The notes under the pieces: generated by a model
What the model was told of the DNA's origin: nothing
The model's input: only the letters and a program-made list of their open reading frames with translations
Databases searched by the model: none
Program-made: the position numbers and the translations under genes
Part shown: piece after piece, positions 1-6,952 of the stretch
Layout of the letters: each line of letters begins with the position of its first letter
Numbering within the stretch: the stretch's first letter is position 1
DNA from: Savagea sp.
Lineage (GTDB): Bacteria > Bacillota > Bacilli > Bacillales_A > Planococcaceae
Direction: 5' to 3'
Assembly (NCBI GenBank): GCA_030146155.1
Contig: JASLCF010000094.1
Span: forward strand, 1 to 13,942
Length of the DNA stretch: 13,942 nucleotides

Positions 1-1600
1 TTCCGCCGCCCATCATTGGCTCGTCTGTTGCTTTATCTGCAACTACCGCTTCAGTAGTTAAGAACATCGCTGCTACAGAAGCTGCATTTTGTAATGCTGA
101 ACGTGTTACTTTAGTTGGGTCCACGATACCTGCTTCCATCATGTTCACCCATTCGCCTGTTGCAGCGTTGAAACCAATACCTACTTCTTCACGTTTCAAG
201 CGATCCACAACGATTGATCCTTCTAAACCTGCGTTTGTAGCAATTTGACGAACTGGTTCTTCTAGTGCACGTAATACGATACGAATACCGGTTGCCACAT
301 CGCCTTCTGTTGATTCAAGTAATGCTTCTACTTTGTTGTACACATTAATCAATGCTGTACCTCCACCAGAAACAATTCCTTCTTCAACTGCAGCACGTGT
401 TGAACTCAACGCATCTTCAATACGTAATTTACGCTCTTTTAATTCTGTTTCTGTCGCTGCTCCTACTTTAATTACTGCAACGCCACCTGCTAATTTCGCA
501 AGACGTTCTTGTAATTTTTCACGATCAAATTCAGATGTAGATTCTTCTAATTGTGCTTTAATTTGAGCGACGCGACCTTCAATATTTGTAGACTCTCCAT
601 TACCTTCTACAATTGTTGTGTGGTCTTTCGTTACGACTACTTTTGAAGCCGTACCTAATTGTGTAATGTCCGTTGCTTTTAAATCTAATCCTAGGTCTTC
701 TGTGATTACTTCTCCACCTGTTAGGATTGCAATATCTTCAAGCATTGCTTTACGACGATCTCCGAATCCTGGTGCTTTTACAGCAACCGCGTTAAATGTA
801 CCACGTAATTTGTTAACAACCAATGTTGCTAATGCTTCACCTTCTACATCTTCTGCGATGATTAAAATCGGACGACCTTGTTGTACAACTTGCTCAAGAA
901 CCGGAAGAATCTCTTGAATATTTGTAATCTTTTTATCTGTAATTAAAATGTATGGATTATCTAATACAGCTTCCATTTTATCTGTATCTGTCGCCATGTA
1001 TGCAGATGCATAACCGCGATCGAACTCCATACCTTCAACAACTTCTAATTCTGTTTCAAAACCTTTTGATTCTTCTAATGTAATTACACCATCATTGCCC
1101 ACTTTTTCCATTGCTTCAGCGATTAAATCACCTACTGATTCATCACCAGATGAAATAGAAGCAACTTGTGCAATTTCTTGTTTCGTTTCTGTCTCATCAG
1201 AAATCGTTTTTAAACCTTCTACTGCCGCTTTAACTGCTTCTTCAATCCCTTTACGAATACCTACTGGATTTGCTCCCGCAGTTACGTTTTTTAAGCCTTC
1301 ACGAATCATTGCTTGAGCTAAAACAGTAGCTGTTGTTGTTCCGTCCCCTGCAATTTCATTTGTTTTTGAAGCTACTTCAGCAACAAGTTTAGCTCCCATA
1401 TTTTCAAACTTATCTTCTAATTCGATTTCTTTTGCAATTGTTACACCGTCATTTGTGATTAATGGTGAACCAAATGCTTTTTCTAATACTACGTTACGCC
1501 CTTTTGGTCCTAATGTAACTTTTACTGCGTTTGCTAATGTATCTACACCGCGTAGCATTGAGCTACGTGCATCTTCATTAAATTTAATTTCTTTTGCCAT
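1..1600 (-). CDS. groEL: Chaperonin GroEL (60 kDa), 3' end cut by window
   Basis: Subunit of the cytosolic double-ring ATP-dependent chaperonin that folds proteins together with GroES. The N-terminus reads MAKEIKFNEDARSSMLRGVD, followed by the ATP-site elements TLGPKGRNV (about residues 29-37) and DGTTT (residues 86-90). The 533 codons present end in MMGGG, the start of the usual Gly-Met-rich tail, so only about ten residues should be missing beyond the window. The ATG at 1598-1600 has a GGGAGG Shine-Dalgarno 8 nt upstream. It lies 34 bp downstream of groES in the same operon and shares its promoter and CIRCE operator. The reading frame looks intact. Confidence 0.98.
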   Translation of the reverse strand, partial: MAKEIKFNEDARSSMLRGVDTLANAVKVTLGPKGRNVVLEKAFGSPLITNDGVTIAKEIELEDKFENMGAKLVAEVASKTNEIAGDGTTTATVLAQAMIREGLKNVTAGANPVGIRKGIEEAVKAAVEGLKTISDETETKQEIAQVASISSGDESVGDLIAEAMEKVGNDGVITLEESKGFETELEVVEGMEFDRGYASAYMATDTDKMEAVLDNPYILITDKKITNIQEILPVLEQVVQQGRPILIIAEDVEGEALATLVVNKLRGTFNAVAVKAPGFGDRRKAMLEDIAILTGGEVITEDLGLDLKATDITQLGTASKVVVTKDHTTIVEGNGESTNIEGRVAQIKAQLEESTSEFDREKLQERLAKLAGGVAVIKVGAATETELKERKLRIEDALSSTRAAVEEGIVSGGGTALINVYNKVEALLESTEGDVATGIRIVLRALEEPVRQIATNAGLEGSIVVDRLKREEVGIGFNAATGEWVNMMEAGIVDPTKVTRSALQNAASVAAMFLTTEAVVADKATDEPMMGGG

Positions 1601-1634
1601 GAAAAAATCCTCCCTTTAATTTTCAATTTTATGC

Positions 1635-1895
1635 TTATTCAACAATTGCTAATACGTCTGATTCGCGTAAAATAAGGTAGTCTGTTCCACCATACTTCAC
1701 GTCTGTACCTGAAAATTTTGAGAAAATGATGCGGTCGCCTTCTTGAATACCAAACTTCGCATCTTTACTTACAGCGATGACTTTACCTTCTTGTGGTTTT
1801 TCTTGTGCAGAATCGGGAAGCACAATCCCACTCGCTGTAGTTTCTTGAACCTCAACGATTTCAATGACAATACGATCTCCTAATGGTTTTAACAA
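1635..1895 (-). CDS. groES: Co-chaperonin GroES (10 kDa), TTG start, shortened roof loop
   Basis: Heptameric lid of the GroEL chamber. The 86-residue product starts MLKPLGDR, as most Bacillales GroES do. It keeps the mobile loop that docks on GroEL (about residues 15-28, ETTASGIVL region) and the C-terminal block YLILRESDVLAIVE. The start must be TTG at 1893-1895: it is the first codon of the conserved N-terminus and lies 9 nt from a perfect AGGAGG, while the other in-frame TTG at 1902-1904 abuts that AGGAGG. The usual length is about 94 residues. The shortfall is in the middle, where the segment between EGKVIAV and EGDRIIF is only SKDAKFGIQ, about 8 residues shorter than in B. subtilis or Staphylococcus. 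That segment forms the roof beta-hairpin of the GroES dome. Confidence 0.96.
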   Translation of the reverse strand: MLKPLGDRIVIEIVEVQETTASGIVLPDSAQEKPQEGKVIAVSKDAKFGIQEGDRIIFSKFSGTDVKYGGTDYLILRESDVLAIVE

Positions 1896-1904
1896 ATGAA
1901 ACAA

Positions 1905-1910
1905 CCTCCT
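1905..1910 (-). promoter_or_regulatory. groES ribosome binding site deciding the TTG start
   Basis: Perfect AGGAGG on the minus strand. It has 9 nt to the TTG at 1893-1895 and 0 nt to the TTG at 1902-1904, so it selects the inner TTG as start. Confidence 0.85.
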
Positions 1911-1928
1911 CAGATTTATCTTTATTTT

Positions 1929-1955
1929 TTAGCACTCAGCTATCAAGAGTGCTAA
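1929..1955. promoter_or_regulatory. CIRCE operator (HrcA binding site)
   Basis: Perfect inverted repeat TTAGCACTC, 9-nt spacer, GAGTGCTAA, identical to the CIRCE consensus arms. It lies between the groESL promoter and the groES Shine-Dalgarno. By established knowledge of the class I heat-shock regulon, HrcA binds here and represses groESL in the absence of stress. No other CIRCE is seen in the window. Confidence 0.97.
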
Positions 1956-1965
1956 CACAATTCTA

Positions 1966-1994
1966 ATAATAAATAATTTTTGAGTAAAATGCAA
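1966..1994 (-). promoter_or_regulatory. Sigma-A-like promoter of groES-groEL
   Basis: On the minus strand, TTGCAT (1989-1994), a 17-nt spacer and TATTAT (1966-1971). The predicted transcription start is around 1958-1960, immediately before the CIRCE repeat, so the operator would lie in the start and leader region, the usual arrangement for HrcA control. Confidence 0.75.
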
Positions 1995-2060
1995 GTAATA
2001 TGTTTCAAACTTCTGTACACTTCTTATGTAGAGAAAGTTCTCAGAGAAAGGATGTTACAC

Positions 2061-2807
2061 ATGAAACTATGGCAATCTTATATTGCAATTATCGTTACGT
2101 TTTTTGGTAGCCAATTTTTAGGGCTTCCTATTCAGAAATTCTTGCTTGAACGCATGGGTGGAGATTTAACAAATATTGAAATCGTTTCCCAGGTGATTTC
2201 TTACAGTTTATTATTTACCAATACACTTGCAGCAGTCTTGATTTTCTTGATCATCCGTAAAACACCTGGTTTTTGGGATGTGTTCAAAGGCGAAAAAATG
2301 TCTTTTCCTTTGCTATTATTATGGGGATTCATTGGTTTTGTCCTTGCAATCGTCGGACAAATATTCGCTCGTTTTATCGAACATTATATTTTTGGTATTG
2401 AATTGGGTTCAGAAAATACAGAGATGATTTCTATGATTGCAAAAGCATCTCCCATCATGATTATTTCTGTTGTATTCTTTGCTCCTTTACTTGAAGAAAT
2501 ATTGTTCAGACGTGTTCTCTTTGGTGGACTTTATAAAGTCTCTAACTTTTGGGTTGGTGCAATTGCAAGTGGTTTAGCTTTTGCAGCTGCTCACCGTGAG
2601 TTTGACCACCTCATCGTCTATCTCATGCCAGCCTTTGCCTTTGCTTTTGTATATTACGTGACTAAAAGTATTTGGGCTCCAATGATTAGCCATTTTTTAA
2701 TGAATGGAATGGTCATCGTTGCACGAGCATTTGTAGACCCTGATGAACTTCAAAAAATGTTAGAACAAGCTCCACAGTGGATTATTTGGTTGTTCATCCC
2801 GTATTAA
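2061..2807 (+). CDS. CPBP family intramembrane metalloprotease (YdiL-like)
   Basis: Polytopic membrane protein of the CPBP/Abi (CAAX protease and bacteriocin-processing) family, 248 residues from the ATG at 2061. It carries the family's motifs: EEILFRR (Glu145, Glu146, Arg150), FAAAH (Phe174, His178) and HFLMN (His211, Asn215), the expected metal and catalytic residues. Hydrophobic segments are spread along the length, with the first at residues 2-20. An upstream GTG-type extension to 1980 is possible but lacks a ribosome site, whereas AAAGGATG precedes the ATG at 2061. The start also matches the N-terminus of B. subtilis YdiL, which sits in the same place beside groES. Family members process prenylated proteins, peptides or regulatory targets; the substrate here is unknown. 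It is transcribed divergently from groES. Confidence 0.88.
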   Translation: MKLWQSYIAIIVTFFGSQFLGLPIQKFLLERMGGDLTNIEIVSQVISYSLLFTNTLAAVLIFLIIRKTPGFWDVFKGEKMSFPLLLLWGFIGFVLAIVGQIFARFIEHYIFGIELGSENTEMISMIAKASPIMIISVVFFAPLLEEILFRRVLFGGLYKVSNFWVGAIASGLAFAAAHREFDHLIVYLMPAFAFAFVYYVTKSIWAPMISHFLMNGMVIVARAFVDPDELQKMLEQAPQWIIWLFIPY

Positions 2808-2834
2808 TGAATAAGACTTTTATAAATTAAAAAT

Positions 2835-2872
2835 AGCGATTCTGACATTCTTTATAGATGTACAGAATCGCT
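2835..2872. terminator. Intrinsic terminator shared by convergent CPBP and ferrochelatase-like genes
   Basis: Inverted repeat AGCGATTCTG (2835-2844) / CAGAATCGCT (2863-2872) with 10 matched pairs, extendable by ACAT/ATGT past a one-base bulge. On the minus strand the stem is followed by ATTTTTAATTT, so it serves the iron operon best. The plus-strand tail (TTGTTTATATTC) is weaker but could also stop CPBP transcription. Confidence 0.8.
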
Positions 2873-2881
2873 TGTTTATAT

Positions 2882-3799
2882 TCATTTTTTCAAATGATTT
2901 AAGATGTAATCTTTTAAAAAATCACAAAAGTCTGCACTATCATTTAAATAATTCATTTGCACAAATTTCTTATTAGCATCTTGAATACTTTCTTTTGCCT
3001 GTTTCCCTATTTCTTGTACAACTTCAATGTTTTCTATAATTGAAAGAAGTTCTACAAATATATACGCTTCGTATTTTTGAGTAGTTAAACAAGTATTCAA
3101 ATATTCCATAGTGTCAGGTCCCAACCATTTCTCTGGCGCAGGACGACCGCTTCGATAAGTTAAAGCAAAATGAGGGTATCCTGTATCTCGTGCAAGTGTT
3201 CTAGCTAATTGTTCATAATCTTCAATAAATCTACGATTTGCTTTTTCATTTCCAGGCATACTGTGAGCTGTAAATACAAGTAAACTATCCTCTTTAGAAA
3301 TATCATTAAACCAGTTTGCCAGCTCATCCATTCGGTTAGATAAAATTTGAATAAAGCGTGGCTCACCTCCATAAGGTGCAAGTGAAATACAATTCACCAA
3401 ATCATTCGATTCCAATGCTCGTTTCACTTCATTCTCATAATATTTAGTGCCTGTCGTAGAATACAATGGGCTTAACGGCAAAGTATACACAGTCTCCGCT
3501 CCCCATTCTAAACAATCTTTAACCGCTTCTGCAACAGATGGCGAACTATGCTTTGTTCCAATAGCTACTTCCCATTGATCATTCGTAGCTTCCTCTAACT
3601 GTTCAGTCAATACATTCGCGATCCTTTTAGAAACTGCCGAATGTGGATCTACAAATCCAAAACTTTCAAATTGAGCCTTTCCTTGTTCTAAATATCCTTC
3701 AGGAATATGACCGTGAAATAAATCTTGATAAAATAAAGTAACGTCGTCTAAAGATTCAATATGACTATAATTAAAAAGAATAACAGCTTGCTTTTTCAT
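2882..3799 (-). CDS. Divergent ferrochelatase-like (HemH/CpfC family) protein in iron-uptake operon
   Basis: Class II tetrapyrrole chelatase fold, 305 residues from the ATG at 3797-3799, close to the 310 of B. subtilis HemH. Hand alignment with that enzyme shows retained Tyr11 (axial-ligand Tyr13), Lys83-His84 (KH pair at 87-88), His179 in TAHSMP (catalytic His183), the WLGPD block (225-229) and Glu259 (Glu264). The substrate-edge residues are lost: Arg30/Arg31/Arg33 become Phe28/His29/His31, and Ser54 in the GGISPL loop becomes Asp51 in GFVDPH. It is the last gene of a four-gene operon; its ATG overlaps the receptor gene's stop as TAATG. An upstream in-frame ATG at 3812-3814 lacks a convincing ribosome site. 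The housekeeping ferrochelatase normally sits with hemE and hemY, so this is probably a paralogue. A role in handling imported heme or another porphyrin is inferred. Confidence 0.8.
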   Translation of the reverse strand: MKKQAVILFNYSHIESLDDVTLFYQDLFHGHIPEGYLEQGKAQFESFGFVDPHSAVSKRIANVLTEQLEEATNDQWEVAIGTKHSSPSVAEAVKDCLEWGAETVYTLPLSPLYSTTGTKYYENEVKRALESNDLVNCISLAPYGGEPRFIQILSNRMDELANWFNDISKEDSLLVFTAHSMPGNEKANRRFIEDYEQLARTLARDTGYPHFALTYRSGRPAPEKWLGPDTMEYLNTCLTTQKYEAYIFVELLSIIENIEVVQEIGKQAKESIQDANKKFVQMNYLNDSADFCDFLKDYILNHLKK

Positions 3800-4770
3800 T
3801 ATCGATACAACCATCCTACAATCTTTTTTAATCCTTCAACATTTAATCCATTTGGATTCAGAACATACTTCGCTTCAATGATTTTCGTTTGATTATTTTT
3901 CACAGCATCTAGCGTTTGCCAAATTGGCGTATCAAGAAGTTCACCGTATGCTTTTTCGCCATCTCCTTGCCAATCTAAAAATAAAATATAATCTGGATTC
4001 ATTTTAACGACTTGTTCAATTGTCGCTTTCGTAGAACGATCTAAACCTATCAAATCAACAGCTGGGACTGCTCCCGCTTGTTGTAAAATATCATATGAAA
4101 TATTACCTGGCCCCATCATATAAGGACCTGTACCTGGACCTACTTCTGACAATACGAGAACAGATGGCTTTTTATTGTGATCTACATCATTAATAATTTT
4201 TGAGATTTCTTGCTCCATTTCTGCAACTACTTCATTAGCACGTTCTTCAAGGCCAATTGCTTTACCAATGATTTTCATATTTTCTCGATAACTTTTCATT
4301 GTTCCCATCGTTTCAAACGCTAAAATAGGGACTTTTGCTTGTTGAAGAATATCATAAGCATCTTGTTCTTGACCGTGCATTTTTGTCAATAACAATAAAT
4401 CTGTATCAAACGATAAAATTTGTTCTGGGTCGATATGCACAGCTGAAGCAACTCGTTGTGATACTTCTTTTGCTGCCGGAGGGTTAGATGAAAGATAAGG
4501 GTCTTCAATCCCTTTGGAAACCGCAACAATTCTAGAAGCATCTGTTAATTGAAACACAATTTCTGCTACATCAAGTGAGAGAGGTACGATTTTTTGTGGT
4601 TCTTTTTCAATAGTAATCATCTCTTCATTTAAAGGAAGCGTTACTGGATAGTTTGATTGTTGATCCTGTATTGATTCTTCTTTTTCCTTAGGTTTTTCTT
4701 CTTCTTTTGCTGAACAAGCACTTAATACTAATAAAGAAGCCAAGCCCAAAGCCATTATATTTGTTTTCAT
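3799..4770 (-). CDS. Substrate-binding lipoprotein of an iron/heme-type ABC transporter
   Basis: Extracytoplasmic receptor of the class III (BtuF/FhuD/HmuT/IsdE-like) type, 323 residues. A signal peptide (residues 1-18) ends in the lipobox LSAC, giving lipidated Cys19, followed by a charged Glu/Lys-rich linker (about 20-40). The two-lobed binding domain starts near residue 43 with the family pattern EPQKIVPLSLDVAEIVFQL, and the later PSVLVLSEVGPGT and ATIEQVVKMNPDYILFLDW segments are typical. The ATG at 4768-4770 follows AAGGA with 6-nt spacing. It begins 2 bp after the ATPase stop. Heme, coproporphyrin, cobalamin or a ferric siderophore are all possible ligands; heme is favoured because of the permease motif and the chelatase neighbour. 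Confidence 0.88.
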   Translation of the reverse strand: MKTNIMALGLASLLVLSACSAKEEEKPKEKEESIQDQQSNYPVTLPLNEEMITIEKEPQKIVPLSLDVAEIVFQLTDASRIVAVSKGIEDPYLSSNPPAAKEVSQRVASAVHIDPEQILSFDTDLLLLTKMHGQEQDAYDILQQAKVPILAFETMGTMKSYRENMKIIGKAIGLEERANEVVAEMEQEISKIINDVDHNKKPSVLVLSEVGPGTGPYMMGPGNISYDILQQAGAVPAVDLIGLDRSTKATIEQVVKMNPDYILFLDWQGDGEKAYGELLDTPIWQTLDAVKNNQTKIIEAKYVLNPNGLNVEGLKKIVGWLYR

Positions 4771-4772
4771 TC

Positions 4773-5564
4773 TTATTCCTTCTTTCTATTTTCTAACAAA
4801 GCAGTTACTGTTACTGATTCAATTTCCTCATCCCAATGAATCGAAGAATCTACCTTGTAAGTTTTTTTGATTCTTTCTTTTTTTAATACTTCTGTCGGGG
4901 GGCCATACACTTGTAACTCTCCCTCTTCTAACAAAGCTAATTTTGTACAAAAACGAGCAGCTAAATTCAAATCATGCAAAACGACAATGACCAACTTGCC
5001 TGAATCAGCTAAATCACGTAATAATTGCAAAATATGTAGCTGATAGTAAATATCGAGAGCTGAAATAGGTTCATCCAACAATAGTACCTCTGTATCTTGC
5101 GCTAGCATTTTGGCAATCAAAACCAATTGTCTTTGTCCACCGGAAAGATTGAGAATGGAGCGTTTTGCTAAAGAGAGTGTTTTTGTTGCATGCATAGCTC
5201 TCTCAACCATTTCTTCCTCTGCTAAACGTTGTTCTTTTGTCAGTATTCTTTTTTGATGTACATGTCGGCCCATCCTGACAATTTCTTCTGTAGAAAAATC
5301 AAAATCAATAGATGTATCTTGTGGCACATAGCTTACAAGCTTACTAAATGTTTTTTGATTTATTGCTGTTGTAGCTTGACCAAATAATGAAATAGAATTT
5401 GTTTTTTCGTGATGCAATCTTGCAATGGATTTTAATAGAGTTGATTTACCACTTCCGTTGGGACCAATCAGACCAATCATTTCTCTAGCTTCAATCGCTA
5501 AGTCAATGTTCTTCAGTATTTTCTTATCTCCAATTTGAAAAGAAAAATCGTCAATCATTAACAT
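4773..5564 (-). CDS. ABC transporter ATPase, FecE/HmuV-like
   Basis: Cytoplasmic ATPase that powers the adjacent permease, 263 residues. Visible motifs are Walker A GPNGSGKST (34-42), Q-loop Gln82 in YVPQD, signature LSGGQRQ (140-146), Walker B LLLLDEP (Asp164, Glu165), D-loop SALD (168-171) and switch His197 in VLHDLNLAA. The segment LLLDEPISALD has Ile where most relatives have Thr, a minor change. The ATG at 5562-5564 lies 1 nt after the permease stop (TAG then ATG); a second ATG two codons in is an alternative. The C-terminal 45 residues follow the usual FecE-type GPPTEVL tail. Confidence 0.93.
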   Translation of the reverse strand: MLMIDDFSFQIGDKKILKNIDLAIEAREMIGLIGPNGSGKSTLLKSIARLHHEKTNSISLFGQATTAINQKTFSKLVSYVPQDTSIDFDFSTEEIVRMGRHVHQKRILTKEQRLAEEEMVERAMHATKTLSLAKRSILNLSGGQRQLVLIAKMLAQDTEVLLLDEPISALDIYYQLHILQLLRDLADSGKLVIVVLHDLNLAARFCTKLALLEEGELQVYGPPTEVLKKERIKKTYKVDSSIHWDEEIESVTVTALLENRKKE

Positions 5565-5565
5565 A

Positions 5566-6627
5566 CTAACTCTTCAACTCCTTGTTAGAATGTAGCAATA
5601 ATGCAATAAATAAAGGCGCTCCTATTAATGCACTCACTACGCCTACTTGTAGCGTAATCGGTTGTAAAATCATTCGGGAAATTAAATCTGTTAAGATTAA
5701 AAAACTTGCTCCCAATAAAGCACTAGCTGGTAATAAGTAACGATGGTCAGGACCAATCAATATACGTAACATGTGGGGAACAATTAAACCTACAAATCCT
5801 ATGATTCCACTAACCGCAACTGCCGCCCCCGTAATAAGAGCAGAGAGAATTAAAACACACCCTCTTGTTAAACGTACATTAACGCCTGAACTGCTTGCGT
5901 GTTCCTCTCCTAACAACATTAAATTTAACTCTTTTCCAAAAAAGAGTAAGATGATAGCTCCTAATGTAATTGGAATTGCAATTAATTGAACATGCTCCCA
6001 TGTCCTAGCTTCTAGTCCACCTTGCAGCCAATAAACAATACTTCTTAATTCTTGTTCATTATCACTCGTGGCAACCATCACATTCATAATGGCTGAAAAG
6101 AAAGAATTGATTCCAATCCCTAAGAGTAATAACATAGCTACGTTTTTATGACGTGAAGCACGCCATACCATTAAAATAATACCCATCGCTACAATCGCAC
6201 CTACAAAAGCTGAAGCAGGTAATAACCAATGACTAATAGACGTCCAGCCAAAAAAAAGAGCACTTACAGCACCCAATGCAGCACCACTAGATACGCCGAT
6301 GTATCCAGGTTCAACTAATGGATTTCTAAAAAGACCTTGCATTGCTACACCAGCTATAGCAAGTGCAGCTCCCACAAAAAGGGCAACAAATACTCGAGGC
6401 ATACGCACTTCCGTGACCACTATGGTATGTTGTTCTACCATGTCACGAGCTGTATTGATTCCTATTTTATGGAGCAAAATCACTAATGTGTCTGAAAAAG
6501 GAATAACAATTGGACCTATCGAAATTCCTACAATAATTGAAATGAACAAGAGCAAAAACAAAAAAGGTAGGATGACCCATCGAATCCTTTCTTGTCTACG
6601 TTGTTTTTTTTGAATAAGGTCAGTCAC
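5566..6627 (-). CDS. FecCD-family permease, HmuU-like (heme/iron-chelate import)
   Basis: Integral membrane subunit of a BtuC/FecCD-type importer, 353 residues with about ten hydrophobic segments. The block VRMPRVFVALFVGAALAIAG (from residue 74) and MQGLFRNPLVEPGYIGVSSG (96-115) resemble HmuU heme permeases, which carry NPLA(D/E)PG(L/Y)IGVSSG. FVGLIVPHMLR near the C-terminus is a family signature. The start is GTG at 6625-6627, supported by AAAGGAG 8 nt upstream (6636-6642). It is the first gene of the operon, with a leader of about 60 nt from the predicted transcription start. Heme is the favoured cargo, but the family does not allow certainty from motifs alone. Confidence 0.9.
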   Translation of the reverse strand: MTDLIQKKQRRQERIRWVILPFLFLLLFISIIVGISIGPIVIPFSDTLVILLHKIGINTARDMVEQHTIVVTEVRMPRVFVALFVGAALAIAGVAMQGLFRNPLVEPGYIGVSSGAALGAVSALFFGWTSISHWLLPASAFVGAIVAMGIILMVWRASRHKNVAMLLLLGIGINSFFSAIMNVMVATSDNEQELRSIVYWLQGGLEARTWEHVQLIAIPITLGAIILLFFGKELNLMLLGEEHASSSGVNVRLTRGCVLILSALITGAAVAVSGIIGFVGLIVPHMLRILIGPDHRYLLPASALLGASFLILTDLISRMILQPITLQVGVVSALIGAPLFIALLLHSNKELKS

Positions 6628-6635
6628 TTGCTCTT

Positions 6636-6642
6636 CTCCTTT
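6636..6642 (-). promoter_or_regulatory. Ribosome binding site selecting the GTG start of the permease
   Basis: AAAGGAG on the minus strand, 8 nt before the GTG at 6625-6627. Confidence 0.8.
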
Positions 6643-6693
6643 CTTTTTCCTTAAGGCAACTATCTTTCCTTTGGGAAACTAACAGCAAATTAA

Positions 6694-6722
6694 ACTATAA
6701 AGAAAAGAATATATATTGTCAA
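6694..6722 (-). promoter_or_regulatory. Strong sigma-A-like promoter of the iron/heme operon
   Basis: On the minus strand, a perfect TTGACA (6717-6722), a 17-nt spacer and TATAGT (6694-6699). The predicted transcription start is near 6687. The Fur-like box begins 12 bp upstream of the -35 element. Confidence 0.85.
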
Positions 6723-6734
6723 TACAGATTTTAT

Positions 6735-6753
6735 AATAATGACACTCATTTTC
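6735..6753. promoter_or_regulatory. Fur-box-like operator
   Basis: AATAATGACACTCATTTTC matches the 19-bp Fur consensus GATAATGATAATCATTATC at 15 of 19 positions, with a clear AATGA/TCATT dyad. Its place upstream of an iron-type transporter operon supports control by Fur. It sits upstream of, not over, the best promoter, which is less usual for simple repression; Fur could also polymerise toward the promoter or act on a second start. Confidence 0.72.
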
Positions 6754-6791
6754 TATTTTTTTGTTATTAATTTCTTATCTCTAAATTTTAG

Positions 6792-6810
6792 ATGAATAAA
6801 ATCGATTCAT
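6792..6810. repeat. Short dyad in iron-operon upstream region
   Basis: ATGAAT, 7-nt spacer, ATTCAT, giving a 19-bp dyad about 105 bp upstream of the predicted operon start. It matches the Fur consensus poorly (about 8 of 19), so if functional it would serve another protein. The region is AT-rich and chance is possible. Confidence 0.3.
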
Positions 6811-6863
6811 TATTTATTATTGTTTGCACTGAAAAATAGTTGTTGAGGTTTGTATTTGAACCT

Positions 6864-6908
6864 AAAAAAAGGTTACCTCTGTTCAAAATTGAACAAAGGT
6901 AACCTTTT
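6864..6908 (-). terminator. Intrinsic terminator after tatC
   Basis: Very long, nearly perfect hairpin. AAAAGGTTACCT (6867-6878) pairs with AGGTAACCTTTT (6897-6908), and after a single C/A mismatch TGTTCAA (6880-6886) pairs with TTGAACA (6889-6895), leaving a minimal loop. On the minus strand the stem is followed by a run of seven T, as expected for the end of the tatA-tatC transcript. It insulates that unit from the iron operon promoter. Confidence 0.9.
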
Positions 6909-6952
6909 AGCTGATTCTAATGCCATTCTCTGAGTAACGTTATGTTTTAACT

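Noticed and set aside
333..1316. Plus-strand open frames within groEL (and similar antisense frames inside tatC, the permease, ABC-F and tsaD)
   Set aside because: They lie wholly opposite conserved genes, lack ribosome sites and have low-complexity Ser/Thr/Pro-rich products typical of antisense shadows.
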